Below, piece by piece: positions 1 through 9,546 of a stretch of 64,000 bases of DNA. Each line of letters opens with the position of its first letter. The first letter of the stretch is position 1. The stretch comes from Brevundimonas sp. 357. GTDB lineage: Bacteria > Pseudomonadota > Alphaproteobacteria > Caulobacterales > Caulobacteraceae. The position numbers and the translations under genes were made by a program. The stretch covers positions 1 through 64,000 of the forward strand of contig NZ_RHWX01000007.1 of NCBI RefSeq assembly GCF_003938605.1, in the 5' to 3' direction. Under the pieces are notes generated by a model, which ran no database searches, had not been told where the DNA came from, and saw only the letters and a program-made list of their open reading frames with translations.

Positions 1-43
1 TCTCCGAAGCCCGTCGGGCCAGCCCGTCTCCGAGCGAGGCGGC

Positions 44-72
44 GATATACGTCCGCTCCCTCCGACTGGCAA
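44..72 (-). promoter_or_regulatory. Strong minus-strand promoter, stable-RNA type
   Basis: Read on the minus strand, TTGCCA and TATATC are separated by exactly 17 bases. An AT-rich stretch lies just upstream of the -35 (about 73-105), as in an UP element, and a GC-rich leader follows the -10. This resembles promoters of alphaproteobacterial rRNA or tRNA operons. It would fire leftward out of the window, so its target is not visible. Confidence 0.45.
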
Positions 73-293
73 TAGGCTTTTCACAAAAAGCTCAAGAAAC
101 TCAACGAACCAGAGTCGTCCGCGCCTTACTTCCGGCGCCCTTCACGCACGCGCGCGTCTTGAGAGCTAAAGCGAAATCGGCCTCAAGGTGAAATTTTCAT
201 CCCCGACACGCATTTGAGCGGCTGTTTTTGGCGCCCAAACCCCGTATCGACGCCGCCGCAGGGTTCTTTCTTCCATAAATCGCGCATCCGCGG
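73..293. other. Intergenic region upstream of the ilv-leu operon
   Basis: No open frame with a plausible start and ribosome binding site was found in this stretch. It separates the leftward promoter at 44-72 from the rightward ilv promoter candidate. Long minus-strand frames crossing it are antisense shadows of ilvD and ilvC. Confidence 0.5.
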
Positions 294-322
294 TTGCGCC
301 GCAACATTCGACGAGGCATAAG
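294..322 (+). promoter_or_regulatory. Candidate promoter of the ilv-leu operon
   Basis: TTGCGC and CATAAG lie 17 bases apart. The expected transcription start (about 329) is some 20 bases before the leader-peptide start codon, which is the geometry usual for attenuated biosynthetic operons. The elements are imperfect, so the call rests mainly on position. Confidence 0.35.
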
Positions 323-346
323 AGCGCCAGTTCGAAAGGTCTCTCC

Positions 347-487
347 TTGTCCCACCGCGCCGCCATCGCTGCGATCCTGAGCCCCGCGCAAGCGGTGGCC
401 GATCTGCGCGTGCTGTCGCTGGGCGTACTCCTTCTCTCGGTAATTCTCATTCCGCTTAGCCAAGCGGTGTGGATGCCTGCGACCTGA
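347..487 (+). CDS. ilvL: Branched-chain leader peptide of the ilv-leu operon
   Basis: A 46-codon frame starts with TTG, preceded by AAAGG at a spacing of about 7 bases. Residues 22-37 read VLSLGVLLLSVILIPL: 12 of 16 are Leu, Val or Ile, the three end products of the downstream operon. The stop codon lies 28 bases before a terminator hairpin with a U-tract. The reading frame therefore looks like a sensor of charged branched-chain tRNAs rather than a functional protein. The exact start is uncertain because in-frame GTG codons occur downstream. The frame is short and not in homology-based annotation, so the call rests on its composition and the RNA folding alternatives. Confidence 0.75.
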   Translation: MSHRAAIAAILSPAQAVADLRVLSLGVLLLSVILIPLSQAVWMPAT

Positions 488-522
488 CCTGAACCCAGCC
501 AGTTTCGCCCATTCACCCCGCT
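452..522 (+). promoter_or_regulatory. Attenuator: pause hairpin and antiterminator pairing
   Basis: CCGCTT (452-457, inside the control codons) can pair with AAGCGG (462-467) around a 4-base loop. The right arm overlaps AGCGGTGTGGAT (463-474), which can instead pair with ATTCACCCCGCT (511-522) over 12 positions, with one mismatch and one G-U pair. That second pairing consumes the left arm of the terminator at 516-540. A ribosome stalled on the Leu/Val/Ile codons would cover 452-457, free 463-474 and favour antitermination. A ribosome reaching the stop at 485 would cover 463-474 and allow termination. This is the textbook layout of ribosome-mediated attenuation; the mechanism here is inferred from sequence. 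Confidence 0.72.
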
Positions 523-546
523 CCGGCTCCGGACGCGGGGTTTTTC
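516..546 (+). terminator. Intrinsic terminator of the ilv attenuator
   Basis: CCCCGCTCC pairs with GGA-GCGGGG (one bulged C), followed at once by TTTTT (541-545). It lies between the leader stop codon and ilvD, where it would end transcription before the structural genes. Confidence 0.8.
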
Positions 547-591
547 TTGTGCCCAGCCCAATACCGACAGGCAAGAAGTTCCAAAATCACA

Positions 592-2334
592 ATGACGACG
601 CCTTCTGACAGCACGAAACAACCCAATAGCCGCTCGGCGGCCGTCACCCAGGGCCCGAACCGGGCGGCGGCGCGCTCCTATCTGCGCGCGGCGGGGATGC
701 AGGACGCCGATTTCGACAAGCCGATGATCGGCATCGTCAACACCTGGTCGACCGTCACGCCGTGCAACATGCACCTGGGCCGTCTGGCCAAAGACGTGCG
801 GGCCGGGATCGTCGCCGCAGGAGGCTATCCGGTCGATTTCAACACCATCGTCGTCACCGACGGCATCTCCATGGGCACGGCGGGGATGAAGGCCTCGCTG
901 ATCAGTCGCGAGGTCGTCGCCGATTCCATCGAACTGGCCATCGAGGGGCACCAGCTGGACGGCGTCGTCTGCATCGTCGGCTGCGACAAGACGATCCCTG
1001 CAGCAGCCATGGCCCTGGCCCGCATGGATATCCCCGGCCTGGTCTATTACGGCGGCACCATCCTGCCCGGCGTTATCGGCACGAAGGAAGTCTCGGTTCA
1101 GGAAGTGTTCGAGGCCATCGGCGCCCACGCCGCCGGTTCGCTGGACGATGCGGGCCTGAAGGCGGTCGAGAGCGCGGTCTGCCCCGGCGCCGGGGCCTGC
1201 GGCGGCCAGTTCACCGCCAACACCATGGCCATGGCCCTGTCGATGATGGGCATCAGCCCCATGGGCGCCAATGACGTGCCCGCCGTCGATCCCGGCAAGG
1301 GCGCGGAAGGCGAACGCTGCGGCCGCCTGATCGTCGAGCGCGTCTTCGCCGGAGACACCGCCCGCAAATACATCACCAAGGCCAGCCTGAAGAACGCGGC
1401 CATCGCCGTCTCGGCCTCGGGCGGATCGACCAACGCCGTCATGCACCTGACCGCCATTGCGGCCGAAGCGGGCGTCGACTTCGGCGTCGAGGACTGCCAC
1501 CAGGCCTGCGTCGAGGCGCCGGTCATCTGCGATCTGAAGCCGGGCGGCCGTTTCCTGGCCTCGCACCTGTATGCGGCGGGCGGCACGCGCCTGGTCGCCC
1601 AACGTCTGGCCGAGGCGGGCAAGATCGCCAACGTCCCGACCGTCTCGGGCCGCAGCCTGTTCGCCGAAGCGGGCGACGCCGAGGAGCAGCCCGGCCAGCA
1701 GGTCGTGACCCGCTTCGAGGCGCCGGTCATGGCGCGCGGCTCCTACGCCGTCATCTATGGCGATGTCGCGCCGGAAGGCGCCGTCATCAAGCTGACCGGG
1801 CACAAGGTCGATCGCTTCGAAGGCCCCGCCGCCGTGTTCGACTGCGAGGAAGACGCCTTCCACGCAGTGCAGGACGGCTCGGTCGGCGAAGGCGACGTCA
1901 TCATCATCCGCTACGAAGGCCCCAAGGGCGGGCCCGGCATGCGCGAGATGCTGCAGGTCACCGCCGCCCTGAAGGGCCGCAAGGTGGAGAACGTCGCCCT
2001 GCTGACCGACGGCCGCTTCTCGGGCGCCTCCTATGGCTTCGTCGCTGGCCACGTCTCGCCCGAGGCGGCGGCGGGCGGCCCCATCGCTCTCATTCGCGAT
2101 GGCGATCCGATCGTCATCGACGTCACCAACCGAAGGATCGATGTGCTCGTCGATCTGGAGGCGCGCCGGGCGGACTTCGCCCCCAACCGTATCCGCCCGG
2201 CGCAAGGCGTTTTCGCGAAATACCGCGCCGCCGTCGCCTCCGCCTCGCAAGGGGCCGTGACCATTCCCAATCCGCCGCCGGCCCAGATCCCTGCCGATCT
2301 GGCCGCCCGCTCCACCGAAACCGCTGCTTCTTAA
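592..2334 (+). CDS. ilvD: Dihydroxy-acid dehydratase
   Basis: Cytoplasmic iron-sulfur enzyme that dehydrates 2,3-dihydroxy acids to the 2-oxo acids of valine and isoleucine synthesis. The 580-residue product has the family's usual length and its three cluster-ligand motifs: TPC (Cys58), CDKTIP (Cys131) and GACGG (Cys203). SGGSTNAVMH and GRFSGASYGF are also present. The ATG at 592 is preferred over an in-frame TTG at 547, which sits inside the terminator U-tract. It is the first structural gene of the nine-gene operon, 12 bases ahead of ilvC, and should be controlled by the attenuator upstream. Confidence 0.96.
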   Translation: MTTPSDSTKQPNSRSAAVTQGPNRAAARSYLRAAGMQDADFDKPMIGIVNTWSTVTPCNMHLGRLAKDVRAGIVAAGGYPVDFNTIVVTDGISMGTAGMKASLISREVVADSIELAIEGHQLDGVVCIVGCDKTIPAAAMALARMDIPGLVYYGGTILPGVIGTKEVSVQEVFEAIGAHAAGSLDDAGLKAVESAVCPGAGACGGQFTANTMAMALSMMGISPMGANDVPAVDPGKGAEGERCGRLIVERVFAGDTARKYITKASLKNAAIAVSASGGSTNAVMHLTAIAAEAGVDFGVEDCHQACVEAPVICDLKPGGRFLASHLYAAGGTRLVAQRLAEAGKIANVPTVSGRSLFAEAGDAEEQPGQQVVTRFEAPVMARGSYAVIYGDVAPEGAVIKLTGHKVDRFEGPAAVFDCEEDAFHAVQDGSVGEGDVIIIRYEGPKGGPGMREMLQVTAALKGRKVENVALLTDGRFSGASYGFVAGHVSPEAAAGGPIALIRDGDPIVIDVTNRRIDVLVDLEARRADFAPNRIRPAQGVFAKYRAAVASASQGAVTIPNPPPAQIPADLAARSTETAAS

Positions 2335-2346
2335 GGACGTCCTCCC

Positions 2347-3360
2347 ATGGCCATCACCATCTACACCAATGAAGACATCAAGCCGGGCGCCATCGCCGGG
2401 CAACGCATCGCCGTCATCGGCTATGGCTCGCAGGGTCGCGCCCACGCCCAGAACCTGAAGGATTCGGGCCACGACGTGATCGTCGGCGTTCGTCACGGCG
2501 GCACGGGCTGGAAGCACGCGACCGAGGACGGCCTGGCCGCCGCCGAGCCCGCCGAGGCCGTTCGCGGGGCCGACATCATCGCCATCCTGACGCCCGACAT
2601 GATCCAGAACGAGATCTATCGCGACGTCATCGAGCCCAACGCCAAGCCCGGCTCGGCCCTGCTGTTCGCGCACGGCTTCTCGATCATCTACGACCGCATC
2701 ACGCCGCGCGACAACATGGACGTCATCCTGGTCGCGCCCAAGGGGCCGGGCGATCTGGTCCGTCGCGAGTTCGCGCGCGGTCGCGGCGTCCCCTCCCTGT
2801 TCGCCATCGAGAAGGACGCGACCGGTCAGGCGCGCGATCGCGCCATGGGCTACGCCAAGGGCATCGGCGGGGCGACTGGCGGCCTGCTGGAGACCTCGTT
2901 CCGCGAAGAGACGGAGACCGACCTGTTCGGCGAACAGGCCGTCCTGTGCGGCGGCGCCAAGGAGCTGGTCATCCAGGGCTTCAACACCCTGGTCGAGGCC
3001 GGCTACCAGCCCGAGATCGCCTATTTCGAATGCCTGCACGAGCTGAAGCTGATCGTGGACCTGTTCTACGAAGGCGGCATCTCCAAGATGCACCACTTCA
3101 TCTCGGAAACGGCCAAATGGGGCGCCGTCGCCTCGGGCCCGCGCGTCATCACCGACGAGACCCGCGCCCGCATGAAGACCGTGCTGGACGAGATCCAGAG
3201 CGGCCAGTTCGCGCGCGAATGGATCGCCGAGAACGAGGCGGGCAAGCCGAAATACGAGGCCCTGCTGACCGAGGACCGCGCCAGCCAGATCGAACAGGTC
3301 GGCGCCCGTCTGCGCGACCGCATGGCCTGGCTGCAGACGGCCAAACAGGCCGCCGCCTGA
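2347..3360 (+). CDS. ilvC: Ketol-acid reductoisomerase (NADP+), class I
   Basis: Converts acetolactate or acetohydroxybutyrate to the dihydroxy acid using NADPH and Mg2+. The 337-residue length is that of the short class I enzyme, not the ~490-residue E. coli form. A Rossmann GYGSQG motif lies at residues 25-30. The metal-binding helices are visible as [12 protein letters not shown] and [17 protein letters not shown] in the C-terminal knotted domain. The start is well supported by AAGGA upstream. It sits between ilvD and ilvG in the operon. Confidence 0.97.
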   Translation: MAITIYTNEDIKPGAIAGQRIAVIGYGSQGRAHAQNLKDSGHDVIVGVRHGGTGWKHATEDGLAAAEPAEAVRGADIIAILTPDMIQNEIYRDVIEPNAKPGSALLFAHGFSIIYDRITPRDNMDVILVAPKGPGDLVRREFARGRGVPSLFAIEKDATGQARDRAMGYAKGIGGATGGLLETSFREETETDLFGEQAVLCGGAKELVIQGFNTLVEAGYQPEIAYFECLHELKLIVDLFYEGGISKMHHFISETAKWGAVASGPRVITDETRARMKTVLDEIQSGQFAREWIAENEAGKPKYEALLTEDRASQIEQVGARLRDRMAWLQTAKQAAA

Positions 3361-3389
3361 ACCTCTATATATAAAGAGAGACTCATCCG

Positions 3390-5096
3390 ATGAGCGCCGC
3401 CGCGCCCGCCCTGAAAACACCCCCCGCCCCGGCCGTCATGACCGGCGCGCGCCTGCTTGTCTCCAGCCTGGAGCGGATGGGCGTAGAGGTCGTGTTCGGC
3501 TATCCCGGCGGCGCCATCATGCCGATCTACGACGCCCTGACCGGCTCGTCGCTGAAGCACATCCTGGTCCGCCACGAACAGGCCGCCGCCTTCGCCGCCG
3601 ACGCCTATGCGCGCCTGAGCGGCCGGGTCGGGGTCTGCATGGCCACCTCGGGCCCCGGCGCCACCAATCTGATCACCGGCATCGCCAACGCCATGATGGA
3701 TTCGGCGCCGATGGTCTGCATCACCGGCAATGTCCCGCAAGGGGTCATGGGCACCGACGCCTTTCAGGAGATCGACATCCTGGGCGTCACCCTGCCGATC
3801 GTGAAACACTCCATCCTGGTCCGTGACGCCGCCGAGATCCCGGCCGTCATCGAACAGGCCTTCCACATCGCCGCCTCGGGTCGTCCCGGTCCGGTGCTGG
3901 TCGACCTGCCCAAGGACGTGCAGTTCGCCGAAACGGTCGCCCCCTTCGGCTTCAACATTCCCAATGAGACGACCGACGCCGATCCCGACGCCATCGCCGA
4001 GGCCGAGCGCTTCATCCGCGCCGCCCAGCGCCCGCTGATCTACATCGGCGGCGGGGTGAAGATCGGCCGCGCGACCGAGGCCCTGCGCGCCTTCGCCGAG
4101 ACCACCGGCATGCCCGCCGTCGCCACCCTGAACGCCCTGGGCACGGTGCCGACCGACGCCCCCGGCTTCCTGGGGATGCTGGGGATGCATGGAACGCGCG
4201 CGGCCAATGAGGCGGTTCAGGCGTCCGACCTGCTGATCGTCATGGGCGCCCGCTTCGACGACCGCGCCACCGGCAAGCTGGCCGAGTTCGCCCCCCACGC
4301 CCGCGTCGTCCACTTCGACGTCGACGCCTCCGAGATCGGCAAGCTGCGCGAGACCCACGTCGCCGTCGGCGGCGAGATCCGCCCGGCCATCGAGGCCCTG
4401 ACCGCGCTCATGGCCGCCGCCCCTCTGGCGATCGACCCGTGGGTCATCCGCTGCGCCTCGGCGGCGGCGCGTCACGCCGCCCGCTATGACGCGCCGGGAG
4501 AAGGCGTCTACGCGCCCGCCCTGCTGAAGCAGCTGTCCGAAATGGCGGGCGACCGCTTCGTCGCCGCCTGCGACGTCGGCCAGCATCAGATGTGGGCCGC
4601 CCAGCACTGCCGCTTCGCCCGGCCTGAAGCCCACATCACCTCGGGCGGTCTGGGCGCCATGGGCTTCGGCCTGCCCGCCGGTCTGGGCGCCCAGATGGCC
4701 GACCCCGAGGCAGTCGTCGTCACCATCGCCGGCGACGGCGGCTTCATGATGAACGTCCAGGAGCTGGCCACCCTGCGCCGCTACGGCGTGCCGCTGAAGA
4801 TCGTCCTGCTGGACAACTCTTCCCTGGGCCTGGTGCGCCAGTGGCAGGAGCTGTTCTTCGAAGAGAACTATTCCGAGATCGACCTGTCCGACAATCCGGA
4901 CTTCGTGAAGGTGGCTGAAGCCTTCGGCGTCGAGGCCTTCCGCATCGACCGCCGCGATCAGGTCGAAGCCGGTCTGGCCCGCCTGCTGGCCGCCAAGGGC
5001 GCCTGTCTGGCCCACGTCGTCATCGACCCCAAGGAAAACGTCTGGCCGCTGGTGCCGCCGGGCAAGAGCAACGCTGAAATGATGGAAGGCGCATGA
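3390..5096 (+). CDS. ilvG: Acetolactate synthase large subunit (IlvG type)
   Basis: Thiamine-diphosphate enzyme making acetolactate from two pyruvates, the committed step of valine and leucine synthesis. The 568 residues contain the catalytic glutamate in RHEQAAA (Glu63), the SGPGATN segment and the cofactor-binding GDGGFMMN motif. Segments such as LGMLGMHGT and GARFDDRATGKL resemble IlvG of E. coli isozyme II. The neighbouring small subunit is also of the isozyme II kind, so ilvG is used rather than ilvB. It starts 29 bases after ilvC behind an AGAGAG site and overlaps ilvM by 4 bases (ATGA). Confidence 0.94.
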   Translation: MSAAAPALKTPPAPAVMTGARLLVSSLERMGVEVVFGYPGGAIMPIYDALTGSSLKHILVRHEQAAAFAADAYARLSGRVGVCMATSGPGATNLITGIANAMMDSAPMVCITGNVPQGVMGTDAFQEIDILGVTLPIVKHSILVRDAAEIPAVIEQAFHIAASGRPGPVLVDLPKDVQFAETVAPFGFNIPNETTDADPDAIAEAERFIRAAQRPLIYIGGGVKIGRATEALRAFAETTGMPAVATLNALGTVPTDAPGFLGMLGMHGTRAANEAVQASDLLIVMGARFDDRATGKLAEFAPHARVVHFDVDASEIGKLRETHVAVGGEIRPAIEALTALMAAAPLAIDPWVIRCASAAARHAARYDAPGEGVYAPALLKQLSEMAGDRFVAACDVGQHQMWAAQHCRFARPEAHITSGGLGAMGFGLPAGLGAQMADPEAVVVTIAGDGGFMMNVQELATLRRYGVPLKIVLLDNSSLGLVRQWQELFFEENYSEIDLSDNPDFVKVAEAFGVEAFRIDRRDQVEAGLARLLAAKGACLAHVVIDPKENVWPLVPPGKSNAEMMEGA

Positions 5097-5350
5097 GCAT
5101 GAGCGACACCATTCACATCCAGATCGACCGGGCCGACGGCTCGCTTCAGCGTCTCATCGGCCTGGTGGAGCGCCGCGGCTTCCACATCGACGGCATCAAC
5201 ATGGCCGATGAGGGCGCGATGCGCCGCATCGCCCTGACCGTTCGCGGGCGTGACGCCGCCCGCTCCATCGACACCCTGGGCCGCCAGATCGACCGCCTGA
5301 TCGGCGTCGCGCGCATCCAGGCCCAAACCTTCCAGTCCGAGGCCGCGTAA
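5093..5350 (+). CDS. ilvM: Acetolactate synthase small regulatory subunit (IlvM type)
   Basis: An 85-residue single ACT-domain protein. The stretch around RRGFHIDGINM matches E. coli IlvM (RGFHVCSMNM), which is 87 residues long. Most alphaproteobacterial small subunits (IlvH/IlvN) are about 160-190 residues and carry an extra C-terminal domain that is absent here. It activates and stabilises the large subunit. In the E. coli isozyme II the complex is insensitive to valine, so weak feedback is likely but not proven here. It overlaps ilvG by 4 bases, and its last base is the first base of leuA, implying translational coupling and fixed stoichiometry. Confidence 0.88.
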   Translation: MSMSDTIHIQIDRADGSLQRLIGLVERRGFHIDGINMADEGAMRRIALTVRGRDAARSIDTLGRQIDRLIGVARIQAQTFQSEAA

Positions 5351-6597
5351 TGTCCCGAGTAGAACGCGTATCCAGAACCGCCCAAATCGCGGCGTCCGAT
5401 CCCAACCGCGTCATCATCTTCGACACCACCCTGCGCGACGGCGAGCAGGCGCCGGGCTTCTCCATGTCAGCCGAGGCCAAGCTGAAGATGGCCCATGTCC
5501 TGCGCGACCTGGGCGTGGACGTGATCGAGGCCGGCTTCGCCGCCGCCTCGCCGGGCGACGAGGAGTGCATCCGTCGTGTGGCGGGCGAGATCGAGGGCCC
5601 GGTCTTCGCCTCCCTGTCGCGCGCCAACGAAAAGGACATCGACGCCTCCTTCCGCGCCCTGGCTCCGGCGCCGAAATCGCACCGTCGCTGCCACGTCTTC
5701 CTGGCCACCAGCCCGATCCACCGCTCGGCCAAGCTGCGCATGAGCACCAACGAGGTGCTGGCCACGATCTCGCGCACGGTGGAATACGCCGCCTCCCTGT
5801 TCGACGACGTGGAGTTCTCGGCCGAGGACGCCTTCCGCACCGAGCCGGAGTTCCTGGCCGAGGCGCTGACGGCCGCCGCCGACGCGGGCGCCCAGACGCT
5901 GAACGTGCCCGACACCGTCGGCTACGCCACGCCGGAAGAAGCGCGCCAGCGGTTCGCCTATCTGGACGGGGTCATCCGCCCGCGCCACGCGGACGTGATC
6001 TTCTCCTCGCACTGCCACAACGACCTGGGACTGGCCGTCGCCAACTCCTTGGCCGCCGTCGAGGGCGGGGCGCGCCAGATCGAGGGCGCGATCAACGGCA
6101 TCGGCGAACGGGCAGGCAACGCCTCGATCGAAGAAGTCATCATGGCCCTGCGCACCCGCGCGGACCGCTATGGGGCGACCGTCGCCGCCGAGAGCCGCCA
6201 TCTGGTGCGCGCCTCCCAGACCCTGCGCGACGTGACCGAGAGCGTCATCGCCCGCAACAAGGCCATCGTCGGCCTGAACGCCTTCGCCCACGAGGCCGGG
6301 ATCCACCAGCACGGCATGATGGCCGACGCCCGCACCTACGAGATCATGCGTCCCGAGGACGTCGGTTTCGAGAGCAGCTACTTCGTGCTGGGCAAGCATT
6401 CCGGCCGCCACGCGGTCGGCAAGCGGGCCGAGGCCCTGGGCCATGTGCTGGAAGGCCAGCGCCTGGCCGACGTCTTCGCCGGCTTCAAGCAACGCGCCGA
6501 CCAGATCGGCGAAATCAATGACGCGGAACTGACCGCCATCATCGCGGCCGTCACGGCCTCCGCACCACAGGATACGACCTATGCAACCGCTGGCTAA
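5350..6597 (+). CDS. leuA: 2-isopropylmalate synthase lacking the regulatory domain
   Basis: Condenses 2-oxoisovalerate with acetyl-CoA, the first committed step of leucine synthesis. The catalytic TIM barrel is complete: [10 protein letters not shown] near residues 24-33, the metal-binding HCHND at 221-225, GIGERAGN, and HEAGIHQHG of the linker. At 415 residues it is about 100 shorter than usual LeuA (~520) and ends where the C-terminal allosteric domain would begin. The next gene starts inside its 3' end (17-base overlap), so no remnant of the domain remains. This could make the enzyme leucine-insensitive. A homocitrate or citramalate synthase role is possible in principle, but the context argues for LeuA. 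Confidence 0.88.
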   Translation: MSRVERVSRTAQIAASDPNRVIIFDTTLRDGEQAPGFSMSAEAKLKMAHVLRDLGVDVIEAGFAAASPGDEECIRRVAGEIEGPVFASLSRANEKDIDASFRALAPAPKSHRRCHVFLATSPIHRSAKLRMSTNEVLATISRTVEYAASLFDDVEFSAEDAFRTEPEFLAEALTAAADAGAQTLNVPDTVGYATPEEARQRFAYLDGVIRPRHADVIFSSHCHNDLGLAVANSLAAVEGGARQIEGAINGIGERAGNASIEEVIMALRTRADRYGATVAAESRHLVRASQTLRDVTESVIARNKAIVGLNAFAHEAGIHQHGMMADARTYEIMRPEDVGFESSYFVLGKHSGRHAVGKRAEALGHVLEGQRLADVFAGFKQRADQIGEINDAELTAIIAAVTASAPQDTTYATAG

Positions 6598-7552
6598 AAA
6601 CATCTGGATCAACGGCGAGCTGATCGCGTGGGAAAAGGCCACGGTTCACGTCATGAGCCACGCCCTGCACTACGGCACCTCGGTGTTCGAGGGCATCCGC
6701 GTCTATAACACCCCCAACGGCCCGTGCGGCTTCCGCCTGACCGACCATATCCGCCGCCTGTTCGACAGCGCGCGCATCTACCACTTCCCCATGCCTTATA
6801 ATGAGGACGAGCTGGTTCAGGCCTGCAAGGACGTGGTGCGCGCCGAAGGCCTGCGCTCGGCCTATCTGCGGCCGCTGGCCTTCCTGGGCGAGTGCGGCAT
6901 GGGCGTCAGCCCTTCGGCCGAGGCGATCCGCAGCGATGTGATGATCTCGGCCTTCGCCTGGGGCGCCTATCTGGGCGAAGAGGCGCTGGAGAAGGGGGTC
7001 GACGCCTGCATCTCCAGCTGGAACCGCGTGGCGCCGAACACCGTCCCGGCGGGCGCCAAGGCGGGCGGCAACTATCTGTCCTCCTATCTGATCGGGCGCG
7101 AGGCCCGCGTGCGCGGCTTCGGCGAAGGCATCGCCCTGGGCGCCGACGGCCTGCTGTCCGAGGGCGCGGGCGAGAACCTGTTCATCGTCAAGGACGGGGT
7201 GCTGATGACCCCGCCCGCCGCCGCCTCCATCCTGCAGGGCATCACCCGCGACAGCGTGATGAAGCTGGCGCGCGGCCTGGGCTATGAGGCGCGCGAACAG
7301 GTGCTGCCGCGCGAAGCCCTCTATGTCGCCGACGAGGTCTTCATGACCGGCACGGCGGCCGAGATCACCCCCGTCCGCTCCATCGACGGCATCATGACCC
7401 GCGCAGGCGGCCCCGGCCCGGTGACCAAGGCGGTCAACAAGGCCTTCCGCGGCCTGTTCGACGGCACGACGCCCGACCGCTTCGGCTGGCTGGAGCCCAT
7501 CGGCGAGGCAGCCGCCGCCCCGGCCAAGGAGCGCGCGCATGAGCCAGCCTAA
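6581..7552 (+). CDS. ilvE: Branched-chain amino acid aminotransferase
   Basis: PLP fold-type IV transaminase performing the last step for leucine, valine and isoleucine with glutamate as amino donor. The 323-residue protein shows the active-site lysine in AGAKAGGNY, the cofactor-binding SEGAGENLF segment and the GTAAEITPV loop near the end, all typical of IlvE. The ATG at 6581 overlaps leuA by 17 bases, and the end overlaps leuC by 14 bases, consistent with one transcript. Confidence 0.95.
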   Translation: MQPLAKNIWINGELIAWEKATVHVMSHALHYGTSVFEGIRVYNTPNGPCGFRLTDHIRRLFDSARIYHFPMPYNEDELVQACKDVVRAEGLRSAYLRPLAFLGECGMGVSPSAEAIRSDVMISAFAWGAYLGEEALEKGVDACISSWNRVAPNTVPAGAKAGGNYLSSYLIGREARVRGFGEGIALGADGLLSEGAGENLFIVKDGVLMTPPAAASILQGITRDSVMKLARGLGYEAREQVLPREALYVADEVFMTGTAAEITPVRSIDGIMTRAGGPGPVTKAVNKAFRGLFDGTTPDRFGWLEPIGEAAAAPAKERAHEPA

Positions 7553-8948
7553 GACCCTGTATCAGAAGGTCTGGGACCGGCACGTCGTCGTGCCGGAAAC
7601 CGCCGAGACGCCGGGCGTCATGTATGTGGACCTGCATCTGGTCCACGAAGTCACCTCGCCCCAGGCCTTCTCCGAAATCGAGGCGCGCGGGCTGAAGGTC
7701 CGTCGCCCCGACCGCACCTTCGCCACCCTGGACCACTCAACCCCCACCCTGCCCGCCGGGCCGGATGGTCAGCGCCCCTATGTCACCGAACAGGCGCGGC
7801 GTCAGGTCGAGACGCTGGAGGCCAACTGCGCCCGTCACGGCGTCGAACTGGCGGGCTGGGGCTCGGACCAGCGCGGCGTGGTGCACGTCATGGGACCGGA
7901 GCTGGGCCTGACCCAGCCGGGCATGACCGTCGTCTGCGGCGACAGCCACACGGCCACCCACGGCGCCTTCGGGGCGCTGGCCTTCGGCATCGGCACCTCG
8001 GAAGTCGGTCATGTGCTGGCGACCCAGTGCCTGCTGCAGCGCCGGGCCAAGGCCATGCGGGTGACCGTCGAGGGGCGCCTGCGCCCCGGCGTGTCCGGCA
8101 AGGACGTGGCCCTGGCCGTCATCGCCGCCATCGGCTTCGGCGGCGGCACCGGCTACGTCATCGAATATGCAGGCGAGGTCGTGCGCGCGCTGGACATGGA
8201 AGGGCGCATGACCCTGTGCAACATGTCCATCGAAGCGGGCGCGCGCGCTGGCATGATCGCCCCTGACCGCGTCACCATCGACTGGCTGCGCGGCCGTCGC
8301 CATGTCCCCGCCGACTATGAAGCCGCCGCCGCCGACTGGCTGAGCCTGGCCAGCGACCCCGGCGCGGTCTTCGACAAGGAGGTCGTGCTGGACGGCGCCG
8401 CCATCCGCCCCATGGCCACCTGGGGCACGACGCCAGACGCCGGCGCCCCCGTCGGCGCGCCCGTGCCGCAGCCGCGCTCGGATTCGGACCGCAAGGCCAT
8501 CGCCTACATGGGCTTCACCGCCGGCGAGGCCACGACCGGCCACAAGGTCGACGTGGTCTTCATCGGCAGCTGCACCAACGGCCGCCTGCCCGACCTGCGC
8601 GCCGCCGCCGATGTCCTGCGCGGCCGCAAGGTCCAGCCGGGCGTGCGGATGCTGGTCGTCCCCGGCTCGGAGGCCGTCCGCCGCGACGCCGAGGCCGAAG
8701 GTCTGGACCGGGTCTTCACCGAGGCGGGCGCCGAATGGCGCATCCCCGGCTGTTCCATGTGCATCGCCATGAACGGGGACTTCGTCGCGCCGGGCCAACT
8801 GGCCGTCTCGACCTCCAACCGCAATTTCGAGGGCCGTCAGGGCAAGGGCGCCCGCACCATCCTGGCCAGTCCCGCCACCGCCGCCGCCAGCGCCGTGGCA
8901 GGCGTCCTGACTGACCCGCGCGCCTATCTGGAGGCCATCCATGCCTGA
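7539..8948 (+). CDS. leuC: 3-isopropylmalate dehydratase large subunit
   Basis: Aconitase-family subunit that, with LeuD, isomerises 2-isopropylmalate to 3-isopropylmalate. The 469 residues hold the [4Fe-4S] ligands in GSCTNGR and in [10 protein letters not shown], plus the [15 protein letters not shown] substrate region. Length is normal. It begins inside ilvE and its end overlaps leuD by 8 bases, as expected for two subunits made in equal amounts. Confidence 0.97.
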   Translation: MSQPKTLYQKVWDRHVVVPETAETPGVMYVDLHLVHEVTSPQAFSEIEARGLKVRRPDRTFATLDHSTPTLPAGPDGQRPYVTEQARRQVETLEANCARHGVELAGWGSDQRGVVHVMGPELGLTQPGMTVVCGDSHTATHGAFGALAFGIGTSEVGHVLATQCLLQRRAKAMRVTVEGRLRPGVSGKDVALAVIAAIGFGGGTGYVIEYAGEVVRALDMEGRMTLCNMSIEAGARAGMIAPDRVTIDWLRGRRHVPADYEAAAADWLSLASDPGAVFDKEVVLDGAAIRPMATWGTTPDAGAPVGAPVPQPRSDSDRKAIAYMGFTAGEATTGHKVDVVFIGSCTNGRLPDLRAAADVLRGRKVQPGVRMLVVPGSEAVRRDAEAEGLDRVFTEAGAEWRIPGCSMCIAMNGDFVAPGQLAVSTSNRNFEGRQGKGARTILASPATAAASAVAGVLTDPRAYLEAIHA

Positions 8949-9546
8949 GGCTTTCAAATCTCTAACGTCGAAGACCCTGACGCTGAGTCAGGCCAACATC
9001 GACACCGACCAGATCATCCCGGCGCGCTTCCTCACCACCACGACGCGCGAGGGTCTGGGCGCCCACGCCTTCCATGACTGGCGCTACGAGGCCGACGGCT
9101 CGCCCAAGCCCGAGGCGGTGCTGAACCGCATCGACCCGACCGAACAGCGCATCCTGCTGGCGGGGCCGAACTTCGCCTGCGGCTCGTCGCGCGAGCACGC
9201 GCCGTGGGCCCTGTTGGACTACGGCTTCCGGGCGGTGATCTCGACCGAGATCGCCGACATCTTCACCTCCAACGCCCTGAAGAACGGCTTCCTGCCCATC
9301 GTCGTCGATCAGGCGGTCTGGGACGATCTGGCCGCCCATCCGGAACAGCCGGTGACGATTGATCTGGACGCCAATGAGATCCGGCGCGGCAACGCCCGGG
9401 CCGTGCCGTTCAAGGTCGAGTCCTTCGCCCGCCAGTGCCTGCTGGACGGAGTCGACGCCCTCGGCTGGCTTCAGTCGAAACTGCCCTACGTCGCCACCTT
9501 CGAACGCCTGAGAAACGACGCCCCCCAAACGGAGACCGCACGATGA
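8941..9546 (+). CDS. leuD: 3-isopropylmalate dehydratase small subunit
   Basis: Swivel-domain partner of LeuC, 201 residues as usual. Characteristic segments are [13 protein letters not shown] near the N-terminus, [17 protein letters not shown] in the middle, and the [15 protein letters not shown] region. Its first codons overlap leuC and its stop overlaps the leuB start as ATGA, so translation of all three is probably coupled. Confidence 0.97.
   Translation: MPEAFKSLTSKTLTLSQANIDTDQIIPARFLTTTTREGLGAHAFHDWRYEADGSPKPEAVLNRIDPTEQRILLAGPNFACGSSREHAPWALLDYGFRAVISTEIADIFTSNALKNGFLPIVVDQAVWDDLAAHPEQPVTIDLDANEIRRGNARAVPFKVESFARQCLLDGVDALGWLQSKLPYVATFERLRNDAPQTETAR

Noticed and set aside
547..591. 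Upstream TTG start for ilvD
   Set aside because: It lies in the U-tract of the attenuator terminator and lacks a ribosome site; the ATG at 592 matches the family start.
166..3420. A 1084-residue minus-strand frame across ilvD and ilvC
   Set aside because: Antisense shadow in high-GC DNA; low-complexity Asp/Gly/Arg composition, no domains, and it covers two unmistakable plus-strand genes.
5093..5350. Truncation of a full-length IlvH/IlvN small subunit
   Set aside because: The sequence aligns end to end with the 87-residue IlvM type and leuA starts immediately, so it is a naturally short subunit rather than a broken gene.
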